Both the position numbers and the translations under genes were made by a program. A stretch of DNA of 64,000 bases. Source: Symsagittifera roscoffensis (lineage: Eukaryota > Xenacoelomorpha > Acoela > Convolutidae). Positions 28,601 to 41,397 of the stretch are shown piece after piece. The stretch spans positions 12,468,530 to 12,532,529 of the forward strand of contig NC_087069.1 of the NCBI RefSeq assembly GCF_963678635.1, given 5' to 3'. A model generated the notes under the pieces. That model ran no database searches and had not been told where the DNA came from. It saw only the letters and a program-made list of their open reading frames with translations. How positions within the stretch are numbered: the first letter of the stretch is position 1; each line of letters starts with the position of its first letter.

Positions 28601-31600
28601 GCAAAAGATATTTGAGAACTTTTTCAAGGTGTTATTCCGAGAAAAAAAGTTTGGCATATTTTGGAAGAAGTACATCCTATTTTTCAAAATTTGGGCTGTT
28701 TTCACGTGAAGGCAGAAACTTTTTTTAAAGTAATTTGAAGAAAACTAGGATTATGGTGCAGTATTTTAGATTGAAGGTTTGAACTTTCGGCTAATTATCC
28801 GGATCTGAGTCCAGTCATTCTAAACGTGACAGTTATTGATGCGACTTGAAATTTTGCCCACCCGTGTTTGTGCAAGTTATCAAAGGACTAATCAAGAAGA
28901 AGAAAGTTTCCACCTGTCTTGTCACAGACAAATTTGTCATATTTTTAACCTAATTTAACTAACAGTTTATTTCATTGTACCTTTATGGAAGGCTTGCCTT
29001 CCTTTAAAAGCTACTATAATGTGTTTTCCAGGAACAAAAAACCTGAGTGAAAAGATGTGTAATTAATCGGAAAAAATCAACAGAGTCTAATTCAATTTTT
29101 AGAGACAGCATTTCAATAATAAATGTGTTCAAAGAATAAAACCAGATAGTTGATAATCTGAACTGTTATCGATATTTTTTCTGCACATACCTGTTTTAAT
29201 AAAATTCTGAGATTAAAGTATTAACACATATAAGAACAAAAACGGGTCAAATCAGTTAGATAAAATTTGATAAACAGAACTCTTTTATGAACCATATTTG
29301 CGCTGAATATTACGTGACGTAAGAAACACTCGCTTACTGAACTTTGAAAATATACTGAACAGATTTCTAAGCGACCATTGAAAAAAAAACATGAAATTGA
29401 GAGTGAAATTTTCATAGATAAAGAAATAGAACAATGAAAATTTCTCTGTAGATGTCGATTTAAGCCTCGGGGTCAAAATTGCGAATTGAGAAGGAAAAAT
29501 TAGCCCAAAAATGCTCGCTGCAGATAGCTATACTAGTACGGATATGTGAAATTGCAACTCAACTATTCACAGTATCGGACTCTTTCCGTAGTTTTATTCA
29601 ATCTGATTTTTCAATTAATCTGCATAAATTTAGTTTAAGTTCTTAAAAATGATTTTATTCAGTAGACAAGGATGTTATCCGGGAACTTGATAATAAGGAT
29701 GTAGACAAGGATGTTGTCCGGGAACTTGATAATTTTTGTTAATGTTAAATGATTGTCATCTTGTTAGTGATTAACAAACTAGATAGGGCGGGGGGACTTA
29801 ATTAAAAAGTTTCTAAGTTTCGTTTTTCTCCATTTCTTGATTCACCAAAAATGTATATTTAGAAAAAAAAATTTGTTGACCAAGTAGACTTTTAGCTCAC
29901 AAAAATTTCACTTCAGCACTTCAAGGTCCATTTTAGGGTGCAAAAAAGCAAGACGTTTCATGAGAAAAACCTTGGGATTAAAAATCAAATGATGCTTAAC
30001 AAACTTCAATGGTATATTCTAATGAACTCCTGAAGCAAGAAAAAATCAAAAAACGATGGGGTTAACCAAAAAAAGGTTGAGAAACTTGATAAGCTTTTCG
30101 AAATTACTGAGATAATCCACAAAATACCAGCAAATTTACAAAACAATTAATTTAATTAGTTATCGAAAAATTGATAGTACTTTGCTTATGGTGTTTTAAA
30201 GAGTGTACTTCAAGGAAGAGTTGAAATGAGAAATTGGTATATTCAAAACACAATTTCCTTTGAAACGCATTTTAAGTTTCGCAGACTTTGAGCTCCTAAT
30301 TATTGTTCCGACTTTTGTAGCAGGTGACGGACTCGGCTGGTTTTTTTTTCCAGACAACTTTCGCCTTTTAACTAACTATTTTTGATGGAATTTTTAAAAA
30401 GCATTCTAAAAGTATTGTTTTCATGTGCTCAATTTCAAATATATTTTCACCTGTGATCTTTTTGTGAAAAACAATGGGAGTTTAAAGACTGCCAATGTGG
30501 CCATTTTGGGACAATTAGCGCGCGATATATAATTCGTGCTGTTAACACGTAAGCGGAGATTTGATCCGTGTTAAAAATTGTTCTAAATTGAGCTAAACCA
30601 TGCTCTTTGTTCTATTTATGAATCTACCGAATGAAAAATAAATCACTTTGTATTCTATATAGTGTGTGGGGTGATAATTTAAAAAAAGATAAAATCAAAA
30701 AAAGTTCAAAAAATTTTCCTTTTTTTTTTTGAAAATTTCAATAATTCTTTTCAAAAATATTTAAAAGAAATTAGAAAGCAATTGGACGATTTAAAGTTTC
30801 GCGTTGATACGAAAACTCAGCTTAAACAATGTTCAGCCAAAAATAGACTTTTTGATCGCCATCTCAATCATGAAAACTATCTCGAGTTGCAGTTATATTT
30901 AATTCAAAATAGCTCATGAATCTTGCAAAAATAAATCATTTACTCTGCAGAGCCATTTACCACTTTTATTGTATGATTCATTTTTGAGCACAAAGATGCA
31001 AACAAACTAATGAGTTTTAGGTGATTCTACCAAAAACATTGATGAATATAGATTTTCACCTTTCAAAACAAATTCCATACTAAGTTTTTTTTAAGTGGAA
31101 TGTTTTGAGCAAAAAGATTTTTCTCAAGCATAATTGCTTTCATTTGATGAGTTGTTTGACCCAGTTACATCGGTACATCGGAAGAGTAGCTACTTCAACC
31201 TATAAAAATGAGGGAGATGCCATTTAAAATTTCACATCTAGACGTTCCCACATTTAGAAAGAGTGTGTTTTAAGGATGTATTCATTAAGCAAATCTTTTT
31301 AAATCAATATTTTTTCACAAAAAAATCACGTGATCTCGAAAATCCAAATATCGAAAATACGTTTTCGATACAATGCATTCCCATTCAGCTTTACTTAATC
31401 TTTTGTTTAGGTCAACCATCATCACGACGCATCGAGCCGCAAAAAATATAAGTTAACTTTTCTTCCGTATTTCTTGATCTGGTTTGAAACTTGTTGTTTT
31501 TGATGGACCTTCGTTGATTACTCGCTGCAAGATCGCTGACACAAAAACAAACTCCCAGTGCTGATTCAAATTATTTTATCAATGTGTCTTCAATGCGTTT

Positions 31601-31654
31601 GTTTAAGAATGAAAAAATATATGAAGTACAGATTCTGCGCCTTGTTATAACATA
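25670..31654. other. Gene-free AT-rich sequence
   Basis: No frame with recognisable content on either strand. Contains a short TTTGAG tandem near 27180 and a 39-bp duplication at 29662. No tRNA, splice-rich exon cluster or transposon end that I can defend. Confidence 0.55.
29662..29733. repeat. 39-bp tandem duplication
   Basis: GTAGACAAGGATGTTATCCG... at 29662 is repeated at 29701 with one mismatch (TTATCC versus TTGTCC). Confidence 0.9.
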
Positions 31655-31830
31655 GTTATTCCGACTATTGAGAATGAGCGGTAACTTTGTATTCGGGTTT
31701 ATTTTAGTTAATTCTCTACTTCTCTTTTTTTCTGTTTTCATTGCAAAATCAGGTTACAAAAATAATCATTGGAATGGGCCGAGTGATATAACATATTGAA
31801 ATCCTTTCAGTCGTGGTTCGAAAGGTTTAT
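31655..31830 (+). mobile_element. SINE-like repeat copy 1, tRNA-Ser-like segment
   Basis: Shares ACTTTGTATTCGGGT, a T/C-rich stretch, CTGTTTTC and CAAAATCAGG with the copies near 32.2 and 40.45 kb. It is followed by GGGCCGAGTGATATAACATA...TTGAAATCC...GTGGTTCGAAAGG. The GGCCGAGTG (A-box region), TTGAAATCC and GGTTCGAA (B-box region) resemble a tRNA-Ser gene. Interpretation as a tRNA-derived SINE is inference. Confidence 0.5.
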
Positions 31831-32129
31831 TAAAATTTTCAAAAAAATGTCCCAGTATCGAGAAAAACTGGATTAAATTGTTAGAGGTTTAATCAAATTT
31901 TGTGCGAAAAATGATCGTCATAACAAAAATAAAATATTGAGGAAACTAAATTTATGTTTTAAAATTTTAAGGATAAAACGCTTGATTTATCATAAAAATA
32001 CTAGTTTCGATGTTATTTTGATTAATGCTTTTTTTTTTACAAAAACTTTAAAATAATGTGTAAAAATTTTTTGAAAAAATATTAAATTTTTTTTCTTACT
32101 CTTTTAAAGACAAATGTAGTGGATTATGC

Positions 32130-32285
32130 TTCTCTTACAGATTTTGTCTTTGGGTGTGTTTTAGTTTTTTTCTTCTCTTTTTTTTGTTTTCCACGCAAAA
32201 TAGGGTAATACAAATAATCACCGGACTGGGTTGAGTGTTAAATTATTTTGAAGCCTTTTTTGTCGTGACTCGAACCACATAATAA
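32130..32285 (+). mobile_element. SINE-like repeat copy 2
   Basis: Same order of blocks as copy 1: GGGTGTGTTTTAG, T/C-rich stretch, GTTTTCCACGCAAAATAGGG, then GGGTTGAGTG...TTTTGAAGCC...GTGACTCGAACCAC. It lies about 450 bases from copy 1, in the same orientation, and is more diverged. Confidence 0.45.
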
Positions 32286-35005
32286 ATATCCTTGAAATTT
32301 ACTCTAGTGTTGTAAAAAACTGATTTAAAATTTTTGACTTTTGACTCAATTTCGAGCGGAAAACGCCATCGATGGAAATTATTATTTTTTATAACTTAAG
32401 GCTCTCAAAACTTCTATCATCAAAACTACTGTATAAACAATAAGAATTAGAAAATTTTAAGTTACTTTTTTCACTTTTTTGTTTGGCATTAATTTTATTA
32501 AATCAAATTTTGTCGCTCGGGCCAAAATTATCAATAATTATTTACGCAAACAAAAAGTTTTCGATTCACACAAACCACTAAAAACGAAACTATTTTGAGG
32601 AAAAACGTTAAAAAATTCTTATTTTTTTATGAAATTGGTCGGAACATATAGTGCTACTTGCACATTAACCGGCTATCCTTGTTTAATTTTGTAAGCTGAC
32701 TGTTACATATCTTATTTTTATCATAGCAATGCGACAAAAGGGACATTCTTCTGAATTGCAAAGCAGTTTCAACCCCTGAATGCATCCTATTTATAGGCTT
32801 ATACTAGTCGAATTCATTTTGTACACTTCGTAGCACAAAAAATGATCAAAATTTACTGGATTGAATCAATTAGAAAATAATTACGCAATTTTGTTGAAAA
32901 TATACGAAAATCATGGTGTGAAAACCTGTCACCTTTGATAAATCATTTCCTCCTATTGGTAATTTAGGATCTTATTATCATGATGTCCACTGTTCTCAAG
33001 TGCTCCCTTCAAAATTTCGAAAAACCTGGCCCCCAAGCCAAAATCAGACTCAAATAGTAAGAGACATAATTTTAGTCATGAAGGGAAGCCTTGAGATCAA
33101 TTATGTAGCTACAATTCAAAAAAAGTGCTTAACTAAGTGCCGATTAATTAGGTTTATATGCGTTGAGTATATTAGACCCATGTATTTAAAGCGCGCATAA
33201 ATTAGTACCGCCAAAGGTTATCCATGCTAACACATTTTGATCGCTGTAGATGTAACAGAAAAATAGCATTAAAAGGGCTTAAAAAATTATACAAAACACA
33301 TCTAGCAAACTAGCGTTCGGTAAATTCTTCAAAAGAAGGAACAAGCAGAGAGCAGAGTGCAGGTTTCGAAAAGTCACTACGCTAAAAATTATATCCTCTT
33401 TCGCACCATTTATACCATGGGCGTAATAACTAATTTACAAATAGTGGACAATTTTTTTGAAAAGGCGACAATATTCAAAAATTAATTTATAAAAAAAATA
33501 GTGATATTAAGGAACTATAACAAAGTTTCATTTGGATTCCTTAGATTTTTGATAGCTACAGGTAATTTAAAAAAACAAGAAACAGTGAAGAAAAAGAAAA
33601 ACAGAACTCCCCCCAAGCACCCACATACACTCTATATCCGCCCCTGATCTACACATCCTTTAAAAAACCACCCCCCCTTTCTCCATTTGGGGGCTTCAAA
33701 CGGTGAACAAACAGAAGTAACTAACAACTAACCATTCAATTTTTTTTGCAAAAGAGTCGTGTGGTATAATCAGTTATAATTGGGGTTTTGAGACACTATA
33801 ATCACGAATCCTTTGAATTACAATACTGAAAGAAAACATATTTCGAACCGAACTGTATTCTCGTCTAATATTGTCAAAATTTTCTAAGTGCCCAAACACT
33901 GCAAAACAGAAAAAGGCGATCAAATGGCCATTTCCTGTAATTACGGCACAATTTTGGTAATAATGCTGAAATATGGAAGAACACGTCGCGACTATGCTCA
34001 ATTTCCTAGGTCCAATTAGTTCAATTCCAACTGAGAATTGAATTAAGCCTTGAGATTTAAAATTACTAAAAGTGTGTTTTTCCTCGCACCAAATCATAAC
34101 GTTTTTAAACTGAATTTGTACTTTGATGAGTTTCCTAACTAAATTACTTACTTAAAAAACTACAAACTTTCAGCGTAATAAATGGTGTAGCATATGCGAT
34201 TTTTGTTTTTTGTATCGGGTCCCCCTTCAGCAACTGTGAGGTTTTTACCAGGATCCGATTTTGCTATGAAATAACACAGATGTTATCACAAAAATAATTA
34301 GTAGATTTTTTGAATGACGTACAACTTATTAACTATGGGGTTGGTTGAAACAAATGGCATTCAAAATGAGTATCGAATTCCAATACCACAATTATCATTA
34401 CAAAAATAAATTAAATGTCAAAATTGTCAAAATTTCGAAACAAATGATAAGATTTACTTAAAAAAAGTAGAATAAAGCGAACATTTTTTAATTTTTTTTC
34501 TCTCAGGGCTCCACCACATGATCATCCTAAACGTCCCACTTTGGTGCTAAGTTTTAACAACCATTTTTGGTCGATCGACCTAAATTGTTCCGAAGGCGCT
34601 TTTTGAAACCAATACATTTTAGAAATAACCCACTGATGGTTGTTAAAAAAACTAAACAACCGTTTTTTTTTCAAAACCGTGTCGTGCGGCGACCTTCGGT
34701 ACCTCGTAAGTTATTTGTTCTTTTGCAGTCATACTGCAAAGTGATATTAATTATATTAACCAAGGTCATTGTTCTAACCTCTATCAATGCCACGCTGAGC
34801 GTGCTCATTCTTTATCCGTTATCGCTACCGTATGCTAGTAAATCTGAATATTCATAAACTCATGATCTATCGGGATAAATTTCCTAAACCAAGATTTCAT
34901 TCGAAACTAAGCTACAAAATAATTCAAACTAACAAAGTAACTACCCTAAACAATTTACTTAATGTTCAGCAACAAAGTTTTCATTATATAACTTCAGCAA
35001 ATCTC
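32286..35005. other. Gene-free AT-rich sequence, then leader of the second gypsy-like element
   Basis: No supportable gene. From roughly 34680 the DNA becomes less AT-rich and may be 5' untranslated/LTR sequence of the element whose Gag starts at 35006, but no LTR pair or primer site was identified. Confidence 0.45.
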
Positions 35006-36140
35006 ATGGCGCAGCCAGCAGTTCCTGTGAACGAAGACAGGACTGACCTGTTGGGCATTCCTCCCTTCTGGGCGAAAGCCTCTGTTAACCCACCATTCCT
35101 GTGGGAATCTTGGATCGGTCGCTGGTTTGAAAGATAATATCAACCCTCATGATCTGTTAGTTGAGCCCACCGAGGTCATCGATGAACCTCCTCCAAGACC
35201 GGAGTCAGTAGTTGAGGGAGAAGATGCTGGAGCAGCTAATGCCCGCAGACAGAGAGATCAAGCGGCGATCCGGAGGATTACCGAACTAAACGTGGAGATG
35301 AGGAGAAAAGGCCCTCGGATCAGTCAGAATTGGTTCTATCATGAAGCCGAAGCTCGTATGAAACCTCGCTTGTTCTTTGGCCTGGGAAATGAAGGGAGAA
35401 GACGATTCGCTGACTCATTTCCTCACACGGACATCAGTAATATTCATTTTCGAGAATTTCAAACTGGATGTGAAACGCTGTTCAAGGTTGAGCGAGAGTT
35501 TACGGTGGAGCGTATCAAGTTGTATAACACAGTCTTCATGCTTGAAAATGACACTTACTCGTCATTTTACGCTCGCTTGAGCGCCCAAGTGGCCTTGTGT
35601 AATTGGCCTAATGATCAAGAAAAGGAGACTTTAAAAGACCTTTTTATTGGGCGGATCCGCGACGTTGAGGTTCAACAACAACTCATCAAGGCAAAAACTG
35701 ATCTAGATGGCTATTTTAAGCTCGCGCTCGAGTGCGAGAAGGAAGCAAGTACGTCGGCTCAGTTTCAAAAACTACTCCCTCATAATCAACATTCAACCGG
35801 TATTAAAGTTAAACAACAACCTACTTGCTCTATTCAGTCGTCTAGAGGAAGGCGGAATTATCCTCAAAACCAGAATAATCGACAGACGTTCCAAAACAAT
35901 CAAATAGGTAAATCATGTTACTTCTGTGGTAATCCTTATAGCCCGGAGCACCGAAAATCCTGTCCAGCTCGGGACGTAACATGTAATCTCTGTCGGAAAT
36001 GAGGTCATTTTGCGAAATGTTGCAACTCGTCGAAACGACGTGTCAATCTGGTGCAGGAACATGAGGACGTGGCAGTTCCCTCTGTGGATTGCAACTTCAT
36101 TGATGTGGGTTGCAACTTCAAGATAGTGAGCCTGAATATG
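35006..36140 (+). pseudogene. Gag of second gypsy-like element
   Basis: ATG at 35006 (MAQPAVPVNEDRTDLLG). A frame change near 35115 connects to the main frame that runs to TGA at 36000-36002. The capsid-like region is about 35300-35760, followed by a Gln/Asn-rich linker. Two zinc-binding motifs follow: CYFCGNPYSPEHRKSC, an unusual C-x2-C-x7-H-x3-C form, and CNLC..GHFAKCC, a standard C-x2-C-x4-H-x4-C knuckle. The TGA falls between the Cys pair and the His of the second knuckle, where a CGA Arg codon is the simplest ancestor (CpG to TpG). After the stop the frame continues ~45 codons. Confidence 0.8.
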
Positions 36141-36796
36141 GGGTGTTACAGCTGGAATCCGCTGACATGGTAAACAGCGTAGAAACTCTTAAGTCAAGTG
36201 GAGGACAACCTCGAAGCCTCAGTATCCAGTTGCGCTCTGGTTACAGTTTTTTCTATTCGACAGTAGACACAGGGAGCCCAGTTTCGTTCCTGAATAAACG
36301 CACATGTGATTTACTCTTGCAAAGAAGTCCATCGATTGAGTTTCGCGATATCACACGTTACCCTATCGATACCCTGTATGTTGACTATAACAAGAAGCCC
36401 ATTCGCCTCCTGGGGTCGATTCAAATTCCGATTTCCTCTAGTGGCTGGAGGGTGGCTAACGCTCAGTTCCTCATCTCGGAGAATAGAACTCGTAATCTTC
36501 TCGGGTTGGACTTGCAGGAGAAACTGGGCCTTGTAACTAAACAGTTGAAAGCGGAAACAACCCAGTCGGTAGATAATAGCGATTCGATTTCAGAATACTG
36601 GTGTTCTTTTTTCGCAAAGAAGTACGCTCATGTGTTCAGTCGTTTGGGTCGATCAAAAAGTCATAAAGTATTCACTAATTTTAACTTCCCATTGGTGCCA
36701 CGTCAAATTAAAGGAAGAAAAGTTCCCATTCATATTCAGGATAGGGTCGCGAGTGAGATACAACTTTTGGTGGAGCAAGGACATATTGAAAAATAG
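36110..36796 (+). pseudogene. Aspartic protease and N-terminal RT region
   Basis: Catalytic STVDTGSPVSFLN (DTGS at 36266-36277), with the later NLLGLDLQ playing the role of the hydrophobic-Gly motif. Downstream is the pre-RT region ending RVASEIQLLVEQGHIEK, the usual start of a Ty3/gypsy RT. There is no ATG at the head; it should be expressed from Gag by frameshift or as one polyprotein. Frame lost at 36793. Confidence 0.82.
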
Positions 36797-37731
36797 ACAA
36801 GTGTACGACCGATTTCTTCATTGCACCGATTGTACTAACTGCAAAAAAGGATGAATCTATCAAATTGGCCCTCAATGCCAAACCGATGAATGCTCAGATC
36901 TGGAAAAACAAGTACCAGATGCCGAATATTCACGAGCTTATTGATTCCGCGGCACACGTCATAACTCGAAATGTTCCGGGCAAGGTTTGGTTCACGTCCT
37001 TGGATCTAAAGTATGCGTTTAGTCAGTTACCACTGTCATCACTCACTAGCAGCCACTGTAACTTCAATATTTTGTGTGGTGAGGCGACTGGAACGTACCG
37101 CTTCAAGACTGGGTTTTATGGACTGACCGACATGCCCACCGAGTTCCAGAAGGCAATGGATTGTACCTTGCAAGGGCTGGAAGGAGTTATTTGTTACCTC
37201 GACGACATTTTGATTGTCACTAAAGGAGATATCCAAGAACATAATGGTTTGGTCGAGAGAGTTATGCAAAGGCTCGATGCGGAAGGAAGAGCCCTCAAAT
37301 TGAGTAAGTGCAAATTCTCTGTTAACCAACTAACTTGGCTAGGGTATGACATTAATGAAAATGGGTACTCTCCAAAATTTTCAAAGATCGAGGCAATTCA
37401 ATCGCTTAAACCACCGCGAACTCTAAAACAACTTCGGTCATTCATGGAAACGTTAAACCATTTACAGAGGTTTATTCCCGATTTGCATACTCATACTGTC
37501 CATTTCCGGGCCTCATTGAAGGCTTGTAATAAACAATCGTTCCTACGGGGTGAGGATCAAAATAAAGCCTTTCACGATATAAGCAAGTTGATTGCGAAAA
37601 TTCCGAGTCTGTATCATTTCGATTCATCGAAGGGATCGAGAGTAAAATACGATGCGAGTCATAATGGCTTAGGTGCTTGCCTCGAACAGGAAGTCGAACC
37701 GGGAATTTGGTCCCCAATTGCTTTTGCTTAG
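36797..37731 (+). pseudogene. Reverse transcriptase and start of RNase H
   Basis: Frame resumes one base off. RT blocks: SLDLKYAFSQLPL, FKTGFYGLTDMPTEFQKAMD and CYLDDILIVTKGD (YLDD at 37195-37206), then GYDINENGYSPKFSKIEAIQ and the connection domain. RNase H begins at VKYDASHNGLGACLEQE. It ends at TAG 37729-37731 inside RNase H; the same frame is open on both sides, so this is a nonsense mutation. Confidence 0.88.
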
Positions 37732-38493
37732 CGTAACCTTAATAATGCGGAGGCTAAATACAGCACTAACGAACTGGAGTTATTGGCTATTGTCTGGGCT
37801 TGTGAACACTTCCGTACTTATTTGTTAGCTGCGCGTTTTCAAGTGTTAACTGATCATAAGGCCATAATATCGGCATTAAGCGAAAATTATAATAATAAGT
37901 CATATCAGTCTCGTCTCGCTCGTTGGGCTGATCGTCTGCTACCTTTTGATTTTGAGGTTATTCACGTTCCTGGGGTCACGCTGGGTATCGTCGATTACTT
38001 ATCGCGTTATCCTACATTTCCAGCCCCTGAACCCTCTAAATACGATGAGCTTTTTTTGGTTAAGTCAATTGAGGCATTCCATAAGGCCCTCTCGTTTATT
38101 AATTCTTATAATTCCCCTCCGGGGTATCAAAATTGTTTAACGTCGCAAGAGGGCGTCCAATTTGTGTCTCAGTTTGATAGCGCTTGTTATTTACATCACT
38201 CGCCAGTTGAGGGAGATGTTAATGTCCCTCAATGTTTCAACCAATCATATTGCGGTATGCAAATGGATTGCTTGCGTTGTTCGTCACAAGAGGGCGTTGA
38301 TTTATGCGCTCACGAGATCAACCAATCAGGGACCGGTATGCTAATTGATTGTTGCAAACCAGATGACGTTTCAAAAAATCACTGTCTCCGACCTGAATCT
38401 TTAATAAACAGCCAACTTACTCAAACTATTTTCTTCAACAATCTAATCAAAATGACAACATCGCATAACAATAACAAAACTAATACTGACTGA
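37732..38493 (+). pseudogene. RNase H remainder and linker
   Basis: KYSTNELELLAIVWACEHF and LTDHKAIISAL carry the RNase H Glu and Asp; ARWADRLLPFDFEVIHVPG and VDYLSRYP are the usual end of the domain. A Ser/Asn/Gln-rich linker of about 150 residues with several Cys follows. It ends at TGA 38491-38493, again compatible with a CGA to TGA change, and the frame continues in the next entry. Confidence 0.85.
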
Positions 38494-39222
38494 AACACTG
38501 CCATCACTCAACCGGACTCTATGACCCTTCTACAACCAACTACTGAACAGGCAGAATTACAAACGTTTGTGGAAACTTTTTCAGTCAACTCCCCCAACTT
38601 TCGTCGACCTAGTCCGAGGCCGCAAATACGATCCCGTCAACTCAACCGCGTGTCCCGACTGGATCAGATCCGACAACGCATCAGAACACGGGAACGTGCC
38701 GCTAAAACCCGCTTCGTCGCCGCTAGATCTACTACCAGAAAGGATGGTCATTCGCAACTACTAGAGGCAATGAGACGATGTCGCCTGTCAAAGCCAGGAA
38801 GAAACAATATGGCCGCGAAGATTGGGGTCTTAGCGGTGAATGGGGGTAAACCTCTCCTCTCCTCATCCAAAAAGGAAATTGTGGGCCTGCCTGGGCTATT
38901 CGATGCAGACCTGTTGGCAGAATTTACGACAGAGGATCGTTTTCTTGGCCCCATGACGCGAGCCATCATCACTAAGCACATCACCTCCTTCAACAAGCTT
39001 GGTGCGTATATGGCCCAGTTTTGGCCTACAGCAGCGGTGGTTAATAACTGTGTGGTTATTGACAATAAATTGGCCATTCCTAAACCTCTACGCCAAGCCG
39101 TGCTCTCTCGTCTTCACAGATCTCAAACCGTCAAAATGAGTCTTATCACGGATTTTTTTTTAAAGTCTAAGGCAAATTGGGGCCTTTATAGTGCTTTGGG
39201 AGAACTAACTATTTCGATTTAA
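38494..39222 (+). pseudogene. Linker and truncated integrase start
   Basis: Arg-rich linker (RPQIRSRQLNRVSRLDQIRQ), then the region that precedes integrase, ending VVIDNKLAIPKPLRQAVLSR and LHRS. In complete elements the zinc-binding HHCC follows at once; here the sequence after about 39118 turns AT-rich and unrelated. Integrase zinc, DDE and C-terminal domains are absent, so the copy cannot mobilise itself. Confidence 0.75.
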
Positions 39223-40394
39223 AAACGGCGGTTCGACAAACAGATATATGGTTGTAATACAATAAGTACTGAAAGTTGCGACTGCGCGATGGTTTTATCA
39301 AGTTTGACAGAAAACAGAATAATAATTCTTTTTAAAAAATCAAAGTTTTTTTTTCAAATTTTTTTGTTAGTGAAGGGAAATAAGTAGGTATACACGCTGT
39401 AAAAAAACGAGTACCAACAGCTGCAAAAGTATTGTATAGAAAGAATAAAAAGGTGAAAGAAAAAAAAATAAATATTGAATCACTTGGATATTCAGTCACC
39501 GTGTGTGGGTAAAAGACCAGAAAAAAAACAACTTAAACAGGATTTTCTCAACACTGAACAAACTTTTTGAATTTATTGCAAAGGTGTTCATATGTTATCA
39601 TCTATGACCCCCTATAACTTTTTTGTTAATTGTGTAAATTTGTTCATTAAAAACAACCCCTAAAGTTTTCCTCTTTTTTCGAGAGTGATTAGAGCAAAAA
39701 AATTAAGTGGAATGAAACGTAGAAATTGTAAACAGTAGATCACCTTTTCAAATACGATTGCCAAATCTTTTTGAAATTTTCCAAAGTTCCATACGGGAGA
39801 AATTTTTTGGTTCAAATTATTTATCTGAACTGCCTTATTCTGTTAAAAGAGTCTCCTATTTTTTTCCAAAATCAGTTTGCAAAGAGGATTATAAAAAAAA
39901 CACCAACTTTGGAATCAGTTTTCATTTTTTTTCTCTAGTCGCACAAAACTGCAACAAATCATTTTTCTACAAAATAAGGAAGTACTGCCTGGAAGCTTGG
40001 AAATTTTTTCAGAAACCAATAAAAAAATTCATTGGCATAATTTAATTGCAAGGAAAACTGCAATTTTGGTGGCTTTATAGACCTCAACACATCAAGCATT
40101 ACAAAATTTAGGTTTTAATTAATATTTAAAAGTTTTGACAACAAAACAATAAGACAAAATCTTTTTGAACATTTTTCAAAAATATGAAATCACTTAAAAA
40201 GCATAACTTTGCTTATCGCAAAACGTAAGTACATAAGTGTGAAATAGTTTAGCCAGTAACTATGCGTTTTAAGCAAACTTTTGTCCAAAAGCTATCGAAT
40301 TAACGTGGAATTTTTTTAAGTCAACCAACTTGATTTTTCGCTTTTGCACTTACTGAAAAGTGCTAAGGGTTTTCACTAATTTACGCACATTGTT
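39223..40394. other. Gene-free AT-rich sequence
   Basis: A 95-codon frame at 39758 is Phe/Lys/Asn-rich and unremarkable. Nothing else seen. Confidence 0.55.
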
Positions 40395-40552
40395 AATCCG
40401 ACCATTTGAAAAATGGGGAGGAACTTTGTATTCGAGTGTATTTTACTTTTTCTTCTTCTGTTTTCCACACAAAATCAGCTAAAAATCGTCGGAGAGAGTT
40501 GCGTGATATATCTTATTAATGCCAATACAGACGTGATTCAAACGACATAAAG
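40395..40552 (+). mobile_element. SINE-like repeat copy 3
   Basis: ACTTTGTATTCGAGTGTATT, TTCTGTTTTCCACACAAAATCAG and GAGTTGCGTGATATATC...GTGATTCAAACGAC align with the copies at 31.7 and 32.2 kb. Downstream the three also share a TTAGTTCGAGCGAA-type block (40617 here, 32349 in copy 2). Confidence 0.45.
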
Positions 40553-40570
40553 AAACTTCAACAGGAATTT

Positions 40571-41230
40571 CCAAGTGATGATTAAAACCGGTATAAAGTG
40601 TTTGGTTTTTCGTCTTAGTTCGAGCGAATGAAGCAAGGCTTTATTCGCAAGGCATTCGCACTTAAAAGCTTACAAGAACTAATTTAAAACGTTCAAACTT
40701 ATATTAACTCGAGTAGCATTAGCTTTTTTTGAAAATTTTAGCGCTTTTTTTGCAATCAAAAACTTCAAAGTTCAAAAAATTGCGAGAAACTTAAAGTTTT
40801 TGAGCTTTTTGTAATTTTTTTAAAATTTTTTTATTATTTTTCAGCGGCAAGAGAGGAATACTGCGCGTGAATCAGTGTTCCCCGATTGTTCTACTATAAG
40901 GAATTTTCGCTTGTTACGATTTGTCGCATGTTGCGAATTGTAGCCTGCTACGAAATGTCGCCTCACGATTAGTTAACTATCGAGGATGAAAATAAAGTAG
41001 CGTTTATAATAACGGCAAAAGGGATCGAGCTTGAGTTAAAAAAAGGAGGTTGAGGTGATCAACTTATTATTGGATGAGTTGAAACTCAAAAAAAGTTTTG
41101 GTGATCCGATAAAAATTGTAACTTGGATACTAATCCTACATTTTTGTGTAAGTAAGAGCTGAGTAGATCAAGTGTCGTGAATTAATTGTTTAAGTGGGTG
41201 CCCACAACGGCGCTAGTAAATAATACGACT
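40571..41230. other. Gene-free sequence
   Basis: Contains GTTACGATTTGTCGCATGTTGC-like short reiterations near 40915-40965 (TTACGA/TTGCGA/CTACGA + ATGTCGC). Nothing else seen. Confidence 0.45.
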
Positions 41231-41397
41231 GGCCATTAAGACGACAAGTCATTAAGACGACAAATAGGCGTTATAATTTGTAAAACGAGCCGTTCAAACT
41301 TAGTTTGTTAGATTAAATTTCTCAGAATCACAACGTGGAGAGTTGCATGCAGCGTCGTCTTAAAGTCCCATCAAAAACTGTTGTCGTCTTAACGGCT
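41231..41397. mobile_element. 167-bp TIR element (MITE-like)
   Basis: Left end GGCCATTAAGACGACAA and right end TTGTCGTCTTAACGGCT are inverted repeats matching at 15 of 17 positions. Each end carries a second internal copy of the core (ATTAAGACGACAA at 41251; GTCGTCTTAA at 41354). No transposase. No clear target-site duplication, so superfamily is not assigned. Confidence 0.55.

Larger units (their letters stand above)
35006..39120 (+). mobile_element. Second Ty3/gypsy-like element, decayed and 3'-truncated
   Basis: Gag, protease, RT and RNase H follow each other in one orientation and nearly one frame, interrupted by stops at 36000, 37729 and 38491 and frame changes near 35115, 36110 and 36793. 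The integrase is missing after its first few residues. No LTR identified on either side. It is less GC-rich than the giant element and belongs to a different lineage, judging from its short RT-RNase H-linker arrangement and YLDD box. Confidence 0.85.
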
